From assembly GCA_003565195.1 (NCBI GenBank), contig PXCX01000284.1, positions 1-5,837 on the forward strand: a stretch of DNA of 5,837 nucleotides. The letters run 5' to 3'. Within the stretch, counting starts at the first letter, position 1; the number at the start of each line of letters is the position of its first letter. This DNA is from PVC group bacterium (lineage in GTDB: Bacteria; Verrucomicrobiota; Kiritimatiellia; CAIKKV01; PXCX01). Of this stretch, positions 1 to 5,776 are shown in pieces. The notes under the pieces are model-generated. The model did no database searches. It saw only the letters and a program-made list of their open reading frames with translations, and was not told the DNA's origin. Made by a program: the position numbers and the translations under genes.

Positions 1-102
1 ATCCAGAAAACGTTGTTTCCAGCGTTGCATGATCTGTTGCATACGTTGGTTATCCACGATATCGATCCCCGTGCCCAAAACCGGTTTTACAATCATGTCC
101 AT
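1..102 (-). CDS. acpS: Holo-[acyl-carrier-protein] synthase, N-terminal part (cut by window edge)
   Basis: AcpS transfers the 4'-phosphopantetheine arm from coenzyme A to the conserved serine of acyl carrier protein, switching on fatty acid synthesis in the cytoplasm. Reading leftwards from ATG at 102, the first 34 codons begin MDMIVKPVLGTGIDIVDNQR. The G-T-G-I-D-I-V signature at residues 10-16 is the N-terminal strand of the AcpS family and includes the conserved Asp (D14) that helps bind Mg2+. The following R-W-K-Q-R-F-L segment fits the family's helix after this motif. A second in-frame ATG at 96 is an equally possible start; neither has a clear ribosome binding site. The gene lies 29 nt after pdxJ on the same strand, the same pdxJ-acpS order as in many bacteria, so the two are probably cotranscribed. 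The catalytic Glu and the rest of the protein lie beyond the edge. Confidence 0.85.
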   Translation of the reverse strand, partial: MDMIVKPVLGTGIDIVDNQRMQQIMQRWKQRFLD

Positions 103-131
103 CCGTGGGTGGGGTTGGTCGCGGGGGGCGG

Positions 132-896
132 TCACGCCGTTTCGGCCGGGGGCTCGTTTGCGCGCTGATAAGGCGCCATGGCGGCGCGCATTTCCCGCAC
201 GGCTTGTTCGAGACCGACCATGACGGCATGGCAGACGATACTGTGCCCGATGTTCAAGGCATGAAGGTGGGGTATGCGCAGGATATCCGGGATATGCGGC
301 AAGGCGATGCCGTGGCCGGCATTGACACGTAAACCGAGCGCGTGCGCCGCGCGCGCGCCGTCAACCAGACGTTGCAATTCGGTTTGGGCGGTTGTTGGAT
401 CGGGTGCATCACAAAATGTCCCGGTATGAAGTTCCACGACGGTGGCACCCAGATCGGCGCTGGCGGCCAGTTGTTCGGGATCGGGATCGACAAAAAGACT
501 TACCATCATTTTGGCATCGCGTAATCTGGCAATGGTTGAACGCAGCGACTGTGCATGGGCCTGAACATCAAGTCCGCCTTCGGTCGTCAGTTCCTGGCGT
601 TTCTCGGGAACCAGGCAGACTTCGGCCGGCCGGACATCGCAGGCGATGGCCACAATTTCGGGTGCATCCGCCATTTCCAGATTCATTGGTATGCGTAATT
701 CACGGTGTAACCGGTAAACATCGGCATCCTGGATATGGCGTCGGTCTTCGCGTAAATGGATGGTAATGCCGTCGGCGCCGGCCTGTTCGCAGGCACGCGC
801 CGCTGCCAGTAAATCGGGATAGGGTGTATTGCGCGCCTGTCGCAAGGTGGCAACGTGATCGATATTGACGCCCAAACGTAATGCGGATGTGGTCAT
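132..896 (-). CDS. pdxJ: Pyridoxine 5'-phosphate synthase PdxJ
   Basis: PdxJ condenses 1-deoxy-D-xylulose 5-phosphate with 1-amino-3-hydroxyacetone phosphate to form pyridoxine 5'-phosphate, the ring-closing step of DXP-dependent vitamin B6 synthesis. It is a cytoplasmic TIM barrel. The 254-residue product is close to the roughly 243 residues of E. coli PdxJ and has all the family blocks: L-G-V-N-I-D-H at 8-14, H-L-R-E-D-R-R-H-I at 47-55, N-L-E-M-A at 72-76, V-P-E-K-R-Q-E at 96-102, T-T-E-G-G-L-D at 104-110, H-T-G at 157-159, V-N-A-G-H-G at 191-196 and N-I-G-H-S-I-V near the end. H47, R49, E74 and H195 match the E. coli catalytic residues H45, R47, E72 and H193. The start at 896 is chosen because AAGGAA sits 6 nt upstream and the family begins here; the reading frame stays open 38 codons further upstream without conserved sequence. 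acpS follows after 29 nt. Confidence 0.96.
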   Translation of the reverse strand: MTTSALRLGVNIDHVATLRQARNTPYPDLLAAARACEQAGADGITIHLREDRRHIQDADVYRLHRELRIPMNLEMADAPEIVAIACDVRPAEVCLVPEKRQELTTEGGLDVQAHAQSLRSTIARLRDAKMMVSLFVDPDPEQLAASADLGATVVELHTGTFCDAPDPTTAQTELQRLVDGARAAHALGLRVNAGHGIALPHIPDILRIPHLHALNIGHSIVCHAVMVGLEQAVREMRAAMAPYQRANEPPAETA

Positions 897-902
897 GACC
901 GG

Positions 903-908
903 TTCCTT
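903..908 (-). promoter_or_regulatory. Ribosome binding site of pdxJ
   Basis: Reading leftwards the sequence is AAGGAA followed by 6 nt and the ATG at 896. This purine-rich site fixes the start of pdxJ and argues against the longer upstream frame beginning at 1010. Confidence 0.75.
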
Positions 909-918
909 GATGAAATGG

Positions 919-942
919 ATTATGTGTTCAAACACCCATAAT
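919..942. repeat. 24-bp inverted repeat upstream of pdxJ, possible operator
   Basis: On the plus strand ATTATGTGTT (919-928) and AACACCCATAAT (931-942) pair over 10 bases around a CA centre, with only a two-base CC bulge in the right arm. The core is GTGTT-CA-AACAC. On the minus strand the palindrome begins within the candidate -10 box of pdxJ (940-945) and covers the predicted start of transcription, the position expected of a repressor site. It could instead form a hairpin in the pdxJ leader. The symmetry is seen directly; the role is inferred. Confidence 0.4.
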
Positions 943-968
943 CTACCAGAGCCGGCGGACGGATGCAA
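940..968 (-). promoter_or_regulatory. Candidate sigma70 promoter of pdxJ-acpS
   Basis: Reading leftwards there is TTGCAT (968-963), a 17-nt spacer and TAGATT (945-940), the latter preceded by TGG so that it resembles an extended -10 element. The spacing is ideal but the boxes match the consensus only moderately (3 of 6 and 4 of 6). The predicted transcript would start near 933, about 36 nt before the pdxJ ATG. Confidence 0.3.
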
Positions 969-1003
969 TCTTTTCGGGGAAATGTCCACATCTCTTTTCC
1001 GGA

Positions 1004-1032
1004 TTGCCAAAAGGTTGTGAATCGTTTACAGT
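1004..1032 (+). promoter_or_regulatory. Candidate sigma70 promoter of the GH4-DUF192 pair
   Basis: TTGCCA (1004-1009, 5 of 6 to consensus) and TACAGT (1027-1032, 4 of 6) are separated by exactly 17 nt. A transcript would start near 1039 and have a leader of about 36 nt that includes the strong ribosome binding site at 1059-1065. It diverges from the candidate pdxJ promoter, and the two together explain the 897-1074 gap. Confidence 0.4.
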
Positions 1033-1058
1033 ACCGTTTTTTACGCCTTGAATCCGAA

Positions 1059-1065
1059 AAGGAGG
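1059..1065 (+). promoter_or_regulatory. Ribosome binding site of the GH4 gene
   Basis: AAGGAGG ends 9 nt before the ATG at 1075 and is near-perfect to the Shine-Dalgarno consensus. It decides the start in favour of 1075 over a TTG at 1048, which would place this site inside the coding region. Confidence 0.85.
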
Positions 1066-1074
1066 AATGATCTC

Positions 1075-2406
1075 ATGTCGGTAAAAATTGCTTTTATTGG
1101 AGCCGGAAGCCTGGAATTCACGCGGGGTTTGGTCAGGGATATCCTGACATTCCCGGCGTTACGCGATGCAACCATAGCGTTAATGGATATTGACAAGGAT
1201 CGCTTGGAATTCTCAAAGCGGGCGTGTCAGACGATTGTGCAACGCGGAAACTATCCGGCCCGTATCGAGGCCTCGTTGAATCGACGGGACGCGCTCAAGG
1301 GCGCCGATGCCGTGTTGTGCACGATCCTCAGCGGTGACGTCAATGTCTGGCAGCACGATATCCTGATCCCTAAAAAGTATGGAGTAGATACCAATATCGG
1401 TGATACCCGCGGAATCAGCGGCATGTTCCGTGCCCTGCGCACTATACCTGTCATGACCGATATTTGCCGCGATATGGAACGTTATTGTCCCGACGCGATC
1501 CTGCTTAACTATACCAATCCGATGGCGATGCTTTGCCGGGCCATGCAGCGGACCTCGGACATCCGGTTGACCGGTTTATGTCACAGCGTTCAGGGAACCG
1601 CCGGCATGCTGGCAAACTGGATCGGCGCGTCGATCGATGACGTGACGTATGTGTGTGCGGGCATTAATCATCAGGCCTGGTATATCGATTACCGTTGGAA
1701 AGGGCGCGATGCCAACCCTTTGATCCGTAACGCGATCGTGCGGCGCCGTAAAATTTATAATGCGGAACAAGTGCGCAACGAGATGTTTCTGCATTTGGGG
1801 TACTATGTGACCGAATCCAGCGGACACAACTCGGAGTATAACTGGTGGTTCCGTAAACGGCCCGATTTGATCGAGAAATATTGTACGACCGGTACGAATT
1901 GGAATCCGGGGCATTATGCCTATATCCTTAATCGGTATCGTGAGCGGGCGCGTCATTGGAAACGTGATATCCGCAAATGGTTCAAGGACGGTGCCCCGTT
2001 TTCCCTGGAGCGCGGCCACGAATATGCCGCATCGATTATCAATGCCTTTGCAGGAGCGGAACCTTTCGAGTTCAATGGTAATGTTCCCAACCGGGGCACG
2101 ATTTCCAATCTGCCGGATGAGGTTTGCGTGGAAGTGCCGGTGCTTGCGAATCGGCGCGGTTTCAATACGATGCACGTCGGCCCGTTACCGCCGCAATGCG
2201 CTGCCTTGAATCAGATCAATATCGCGGTCGAGGAAATGACGGTGGAGGCCGCCTTAACCGGCGATCCCGAGCTCGTACTGCACGCGGCGCTTTACGATCC
2301 GCTTTGCGCCGCCGTATTGTCGATGGCGGAAATCCGAAAAATGGTTGCCGAAATGCTGCGTAAAAACAAGCGCTGGTTGCCGCAGTTCAAATCGCTGAAA
2401 GTCTAG
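1075..2406 (+). CDS. Glycoside hydrolase family 4 protein, MelA-like (probable alpha-galactosidase or related alpha-glycosidase)
   Basis: GH4 enzymes cleave glycosides by an unusual redox elimination mechanism that needs NAD+ and a divalent metal such as Mn2+; they act in the cytoplasm. The 443-residue product is near the length of E. coli MelA (about 450). The dinucleotide-binding motif G-A-G-S is at 9-12, with the acidic end of the second strand, D-I-D, at 38-40. N-Y-T-N-P-M-A-M follows at 145-152, G-L-C-H-S-V-Q-G at 167-174 and G-I-N-H at 196-199. C169 and H199 correspond to the metal-binding Cys and His of the family. The C-H-S form of the Cys motif is that of MelA and differs from the C-D-M-P or C-N-V-P forms recalled from 6-phospho-glycosidases. 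Y-V-T-E-S-S and N-L-P near the C-terminus also match MelA. The exact sugar is not settled: alpha-galactosides are likeliest, uronides possible. No sugar transporter or regulator lies beside it. A DUF192 gene follows after 3 nt. Confidence 0.9.
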   Translation: MSVKIAFIGAGSLEFTRGLVRDILTFPALRDATIALMDIDKDRLEFSKRACQTIVQRGNYPARIEASLNRRDALKGADAVLCTILSGDVNVWQHDILIPKKYGVDTNIGDTRGISGMFRALRTIPVMTDICRDMERYCPDAILLNYTNPMAMLCRAMQRTSDIRLTGLCHSVQGTAGMLANWIGASIDDVTYVCAGINHQAWYIDYRWKGRDANPLIRNAIVRRRKIYNAEQVRNEMFLHLGYYVTESSGHNSEYNWWFRKRPDLIEKYCTTGTNWNPGHYAYILNRYRERARHWKRDIRKWFKDGAPFSLERGHEYAASIINAFAGAEPFEFNGNVPNRGTISNLPDEVCVEVPVLANRRGFNTMHVGPLPPQCAALNQINIAVEEMTVEAALTGDPELVLHAALYDPLCAAVLSMAEIRKMVAEMLRKNKRWLPQFKSLKV

Positions 2407-2409
2407 CTT

Positions 2410-2766
2410 GTGCGATTCAGCAATCCGACACACTGTCTTAAGCAAGGCGGGCGTACGGTGGTTACCCGGGTATGGGTGGCGAATACATTCAGGCAACGGG
2501 CGCTGGGCCTGATGTTCCGGCGTCCTTTACCGCAAGATACGGCGCTTTATCTGCCCGATTGCCGGGCGGTACACACGTTCTGGATGCGGTTCGCGCTCGA
2601 TGTCAGGTTCCTGGATGGCGACGGAAGGATTGTGCGAACGGTATGCCGCCTAAAACCATGGCGCATGGCGTGGGGTGGCCGAAAGGCGGTCGCCGCCCTG
2701 GAAACAACGGCCGGTTACCTAAACGATGATATCATCGATGCCGCTCAACCATTGCGGTTTGTCTGA
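2410..2766 (+). CDS. DUF192 family protein
   Basis: This 118-residue protein belongs to the DUF192 family (COG1430), which has no established biochemical role. Diagnostic features are A-L-G-L-M-F-R-R at about residues 31-38, the H-T-F-W-M-R-F-A-L-D-V-R-F-L-D block at about 55-69, the K-P-W-R motif around 82-85 and a final A-L-E-T-T-A-G-Y block. No clear signal peptide or membrane helix is visible, whereas many relatives are exported or membrane-linked. The start is a GTG only 3 nt after the GH4 stop. There is no good independent ribosome binding site, so translation is probably coupled to the upstream gene. A second in-frame GTG at 2458 has AAGGCGGG upstream, but starting there would remove the N-terminal strand usually present in the family. 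A hairpin follows the stop. Confidence 0.85.
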   Translation: MRFSNPTHCLKQGGRTVVTRVWVANTFRQRALGLMFRRPLPQDTALYLPDCRAVHTFWMRFALDVRFLDGDGRIVRTVCRLKPWRMAWGGRKAVAALETTAGYLNDDIIDAAQPLRFV

Positions 2767-2774
2767 GACAACTT

Positions 2775-2794
2775 ATCCGAAACCCTTTTCGGAT
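2775..2794. terminator. Hairpin between convergent genes, possible bidirectional terminator
   Basis: ATCCGAAA (2775-2782) and TTTCGGAT (2787-2794) are perfect inverted repeats around a CCCT loop. The hairpin lies 8 nt after the DUF192 stop and 7 nt beyond the stop of the PEGA gene arriving from the other strand, where a shared terminator is expected. Neither strand has a T-tract after the stem, so it is not a textbook intrinsic terminator; it may mark or protect the 3' ends instead. Confidence 0.5.
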
Positions 2795-2801
2795 GGGAGT
2801 G

Positions 2802-4241
2802 CTACTCAGGTTCCTGCTCCTCCCGGATCGGTCGGATGTCCAGGATGCGGTCGGCCTTAATGGTCCGGAAAATACCAGGCCGGGTTTCGAGCACTATATC
2901 GCCGTTGGCATAACGTTCGACGACAATCCCGGTAAGGATACCGCCGGGTCCATCGCCGATACGGACCTGGGTATCCGGTATGAACCGGCGGCGCAGACTT
3001 TCATGTCGGGTAACGGTTTTGCCAACCTCAACATTAATTTTCATTGTAAGGGTATCATATCCTTCGCGCGCCAGCTCCATTCTTCGTTCGCCTTCGGCAA
3101 CGTAGTCGATGGTTAATGGCAAGGAAAGAACATCGCTTTCGCCGGGTTGGGTCCGGCCAACCTCTTCTCCGTCGATCAACACGCGCACACCCGCCGGTTC
3201 GGTCGTCAATACAATGCTGCCGCTGTCACGTTCCATCCGGAATTCGTGGGTGGTGAGGTCATCATTGAGGACCGTCAGGGTGGCCGTTTCGGTTGCGTAA
3301 CCGCGCAACTCGGCGCGTACCTCATAGTCGCCGGGCGCTAACCCGTCAAGTTGCAAGGGAGTTTCCCCGCGTCGCTCGTGATTGACGTAAATACGCGCGC
3401 CTTCCGGAATGGATGTCACATTGATTGATCCGGGTAACGGGTCAAGGATTGCATGAATATCCTTTTCGTCACCGGCCGCGAGCTGGATGGTCTGCTGGAA
3501 TGTGCGGTGGCCGTCCAGTTTGAGTTCGATGATCCGTTCCCCGCTGGGAACCCGGTCGATCGTGTGCGGTGTGGTGTCGCGCGGAATGCCGTCGATAAAT
3601 ACACGTGCGCCACTCGGCGAAGAATCGAATTGCAGGCGTGCCGCATCAGGCCGTAAATCAAACTCGACTTTTTTGGGAGTCCGGTCGGTGACGTCAAACT
3701 CGACTTCCATCGGCAGATATCCGGGGTTGGTAGCTCTGGCGCGATGGCTGCCGATCCGGAGATTGGTCAGTAAGACAGGGGTCTGACCGCGATGCGCACC
3801 GTTAACGGTAATATCCGCGCCCGGCGGGGTCGAATGAATCAGGATCAGACCGGTGACGGGTGTCAGCTTCAAATCCAACGCTATCCGTTGTCCCGGTTCG
3901 AGGGTTACCGTGGTGCGTTTTTCATGGTATCCCGGCAATTGTGCCGAAATCAGATGACGCCCGGGCGCAAGATCCGTCAGAGTTAACGGGGCGTTATCCT
4001 GGAGCCGGCCGTTGCGGTAAATACGTGCCTCCGGGGGATCGGTGGCGATACGCAATTGCGTGGTTTCCGTGTTTGCCGTCACGCAAAGCGCCGCGACCCA
4101 CTGGATTGCCAGCAGAAAGACAATGCGGACGGCAATGGTTATGCCGGTTGGTTTTATGGACCGATAGGGTCGCGTCGAAACGCCGCGCGACAGCAAGGCG
4201 GGATATTGAAACGGAACTGAAAAAACAGATTGTTGCGACAT
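2802..4241 (-). CDS. Membrane-anchored or secreted protein with five PEGA repeats
   Basis: The 479-residue product has a basic N-terminus (R19, R24, R27, K30) and a hydrophobic helix at about 33-56, acting as a signal anchor or a signal peptide with a possible cut after A56 (V-T-A). Five PEGA-type repeats of about 70 residues follow: 61-129, 130-199, 200-269, 270-339 and a longer one at 340-418. Each has a P-x-G/E-A-x-I/V core, a short turn such as V-N-G or I-D-G, a T-P motif and a late G-Y/H. A different, beta-rich domain fills 419-471, ending in an acidic tail. PEGA domains are beta-sandwich modules of bacterial envelope proteins, usually scaffolds or binding modules without enzymatic activity. 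The start is the only good one: GGGGAC lies 7 nt upstream inside the end of the FHA gene, whose stop is 2 nt away, so the genes form a coupled operon. The specific function is unknown. Confidence 0.85.
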   Translation of the reverse strand: MSQQSVFSVPFQYPALLSRGVSTRPYRSIKPTGITIAVRIVFLLAIQWVAALCVTANTETTQLRIATDPPEARIYRNGRLQDNAPLTLTDLAPGRHLISAQLPGYHEKRTTVTLEPGQRIALDLKLTPVTGLILIHSTPPGADITVNGAHRGQTPVLLTNLRIGSHRARATNPGYLPMEVEFDVTDRTPKKVEFDLRPDAARLQFDSSPSGARVFIDGIPRDTTPHTIDRVPSGERIIELKLDGHRTFQQTIQLAAGDEKDIHAILDPLPGSINVTSIPEGARIYVNHERRGETPLQLDGLAPGDYEVRAELRGYATETATLTVLNDDLTTHEFRMERDSGSIVLTTEPAGVRVLIDGEEVGRTQPGESDVLSLPLTIDYVAEGERRMELAREGYDTLTMKINVEVGKTVTRHESLRRRFIPDTQVRIGDGPGGILTGIVVERYANGDIVLETRPGIFRTIKADRILDIRPIREEQEPE

Positions 4242-4243
4242 GA

Positions 4244-5539
4244 TTAAAGTCCCCGTTCAAGCCGTCGTTCAACGTCCAGCAACCGGGTTACCGTCCGTTC
4301 ATGGCGTCTGTCAGAACGATCCGGCATGGTGTTAAGGATTGTGCGCAGATGAATGGCCGCTTCGTTCCAGTCGCGTCCTTTAATGGCGCGTTCGGCCAAA
4401 AACTCGAGGTTTTTCAAGCGATCCTCAAGATCACGCTCGGTTTGTTGGCGGCGTGCCACGGCATCCCTGTAGAAATCGGGCTTGGGTTCGATCGTTTCCA
4501 AATACCATTCCACCTCGCGGAATGAACGGATGGCGCGATACAGGTTTTCATGGCGCAAGGCGCGTTCATCATATAATGAGCGCCCAAGCAAATAGGCATC
4601 ATGCGCTTTTTCCTGCAGTTTTTCCGGAGCCAAGGCCAGGGCGGCAGTGCCCAGCTCGTTCTGGGCCAGGACTTCCAACCGTTCGCTTACCTGATTGAAA
4701 ATATCGGGTGCGACCCGGTTCAGAACAACGCAACGATGCGTTCGCGTGCCGAGAGTCACCCGGATTTCGCTGCGTTCGTGGATATCCGGAGCAATTCCCT
4801 GATATTCCGGCGCCAAATCAAAAAAACCTGAACTATCGATTACCAGCATCAGTTCACGAACCAGCGAATCGTCAAGAGTCGCCGATTTACGCACTTGGCG
4901 ATGATTTTCGATATCGTCGATCTCGAGAATCAGGCGGTTGTCATTCAGGGTCATGAAATAACGGAAAATGTTGTTTGGGTTGGCTTCGATTTTTTCATAA
5001 TAAATATCAATATTCACCGGTGCCGGCGCCGGTGGATCCGGGGGCGGAAGTTCGTGACGCGGTAAATCGCGCCAAATCAGGACGCTTAGACCGGCCAGCG
5101 CCGCAAGCGCCAGTATGGCGACGGTTCCCAGAATGAGCGTCCAGCGTTTCGAACGGGGATCTTTGCGGCGTATCCCTTTGTATCCGGTGTTGGCTTGCCT
5201 GGCTAACCCCAAATCAATCAATGGTTCCGCGGCGCCGGTTCCATCGTTGACAACCCGTAATATCGTCTCGCCGACGGCGAGACGATCGTTCTCATGAAGT
5301 CGGGCTTCCTGTACCGGTTTGTCGTTGACGCACGTATCGTTGGAACTTCCCAAGTCGGCGACAAATAATCCTTTTCCCGGTATCGGATAAACACGGCAAT
5401 GAAAACGCGACATGGCCGGATCGCGCAAGACCAGATCGTTGCGCGACGAACGACCGATGCGCAGACCTTGCTCCGGGACCGTGACGGTTTTACCCGTATC
5501 TGGACCTTTTTCCACAACCATGGTTGCCTGTTCGATCAT
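4244..5539 (-). CDS. FHA-domain membrane protein with exported C-terminal region
   Basis: This 431-residue protein has an N-terminal FHA domain at about 5-97, a fold that binds phosphothreonine peptides. The signature residues are visible: G29-R30-S31, S44-R-F-H47, and D62-L-G-S-S-N67. The usual N-G-T is N-D-T here. A basic stretch at 121-132 (R124, R125, K126, R129, K131, R132) precedes a transmembrane helix at about 133-156, placing the FHA domain in the cytoplasm and the rest outside. A proline-rich linker at 164-174 leads to a roughly 65-residue mixed alpha/beta segment and then, from about 305, a highly charged helical region with TPR-like spacing. The start at 5539 is supported by GAGGA 6 nt upstream and a strong promoter behind it. 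It is the first gene of an operon with the PEGA gene. It is likely a sensor or scaffold linking Ser/Thr phosphorylation to the envelope; partner and signal are not known. Confidence 0.85.
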   Translation of the reverse strand: MIEQATMVVEKGPDTGKTVTVPEQGLRIGRSSRNDLVLRDPAMSRFHCRVYPIPGKGLFVADLGSSNDTCVNDKPVQEARLHENDRLAVGETILRVVNDGTGAAEPLIDLGLARQANTGYKGIRRKDPRSKRWTLILGTVAILALAALAGLSVLIWRDLPRHELPPPDPPAPAPVNIDIYYEKIEANPNNIFRYFMTLNDNRLILEIDDIENHRQVRKSATLDDSLVRELMLVIDSSGFFDLAPEYQGIAPDIHERSEIRVTLGTRTHRCVVLNRVAPDIFNQVSERLEVLAQNELGTAALALAPEKLQEKAHDAYLLGRSLYDERALRHENLYRAIRSFREVEWYLETIEPKPDFYRDAVARRQQTERDLEDRLKNLEFLAERAIKGRDWNEAAIHLRTILNTMPDRSDRRHERTVTRLLDVERRLERGL

Positions 5540-5545
5540 TGGATA

Positions 5546-5550
5546 TCCTC
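5546..5550 (-). promoter_or_regulatory. Ribosome binding site of the FHA gene
   Basis: Reading leftwards, GAGGA is followed by 6 nt and the ATG at 5539. The spacing is good and supports this start. Confidence 0.75.
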
Positions 5551-5581
5551 ACTGATCGGCTGTTTCGCTGATATAGCGAGC

Positions 5582-5610
5582 ATTATAGCCTGCCTCCATC
5601 ATGAAGACAA
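5582..5610 (-). promoter_or_regulatory. Sigma70-type promoter of the FHA-PEGA operon
   Basis: Reading leftwards there is TTGTCT (5610-5605), a 17-nt spacer and a perfect TATAAT (5587-5582). Transcription would start near 5575, giving a leader of about 35 nt. An inverted repeat TCGCT-GATAT-AGCGA (5565-5579) covers the predicted start site and could be an operator. A tandem 14-bp duplication begins 1 nt behind the -35 box. Confidence 0.65.
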
Positions 5611-5611
5611 C

Positions 5612-5641
5612 TGTTAAATTGGCTTTGTTAAATTGGCTTTG
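5612..5641. repeat. Perfect tandem 14-bp direct repeat between divergent promoters
   Basis: The unit TGTTAAATTGGCTT occurs at 5612-5625 and again at 5626-5639, and the next two bases (TG) continue the period. The tract fills most of the space between the -35 boxes of the leftward promoter (5605-5610) and the rightward promoter (5647-5652). It may be a pair of binding sites for a regulator of both transcripts or an A/T-rich upstream element; a recent replication-slippage duplication without function is also possible. Confidence 0.85.
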
Positions 5642-5646
5642 AAGTC

Positions 5647-5675
5647 TTGATATCAACTTGCCGTCGTGTTATGAT
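5647..5675 (+). promoter_or_regulatory. Strong sigma70-type promoter reading off the right edge
   Basis: TTGATA (5647-5652, 5 of 6) is followed by 17 nt and TATGAT (5670-5675, 5 of 6). TG at 5667-5668 sits one base before the -10 box and makes it an extended -10 element. Transcription would start near 5682. The promoter faces away from the FHA operon and would serve the partial frame at 5777 or a gene beyond the window. Confidence 0.6.
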
Positions 5676-5776
5676 TCCAGATCACATGGCTCGCTTGTTT
5701 GCCGAATCCCGGGCGCCGTCAGGGTGGGACAAATGTGACCTTGTGAAAGTTTGAACCTCTATGGGGACCGATACCG

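Noticed and set aside
29..332. Plus-strand open frames opposite acpS and the end of pdxJ
   Set aside because: They are antisense to two recognised housekeeping genes and have arginine- and glycine-rich sequences typical of shadow frames.
897..1010. Extension of pdxJ by 38 codons to an upstream ATG at 1010
   Set aside because: The extra residues lack family similarity, the good ribosome binding site sits at 903-908, and the extension would cover the candidate promoter and palindrome.
1048..1074. TTG start for the GH4 gene at 1048
   Set aside because: It would place the near-perfect AAGGAGG inside the coding region and add residues before the usual M-x-x-K-I start of the nucleotide-binding fold.
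1576..2175. 199-codon open frame on the minus strand inside the GH4 gene
   Set aside because: It is fully antisense to a strongly conserved gene, has no recognisable protein pattern and is explained as a shadow of GH4 codon use.
3416..3786. Open frames on both strands within the PEGA gene
   Set aside because: They follow from the repeated codon pattern of the PEGA array; none has a recognisable protein or a good ribosome binding site.
4080..4091. Lipoprotein signal in the PEGA protein (A-A-L-C at residues 50-53)
   Set aside because: A lipobox needs Gly, Ala or Ser just before the Cys; Leu is there, so lipid attachment is unlikely.
5686..5754. 22-codon open frame (ATG at 5686) just after the rightward promoter, as a leader peptide
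   Set aside because: It has no ribosome binding site and would begin about 4 nt from the predicted transcript start. A leaderless peptide is possible but nothing supports it beyond an open frame of a length expected by chance.
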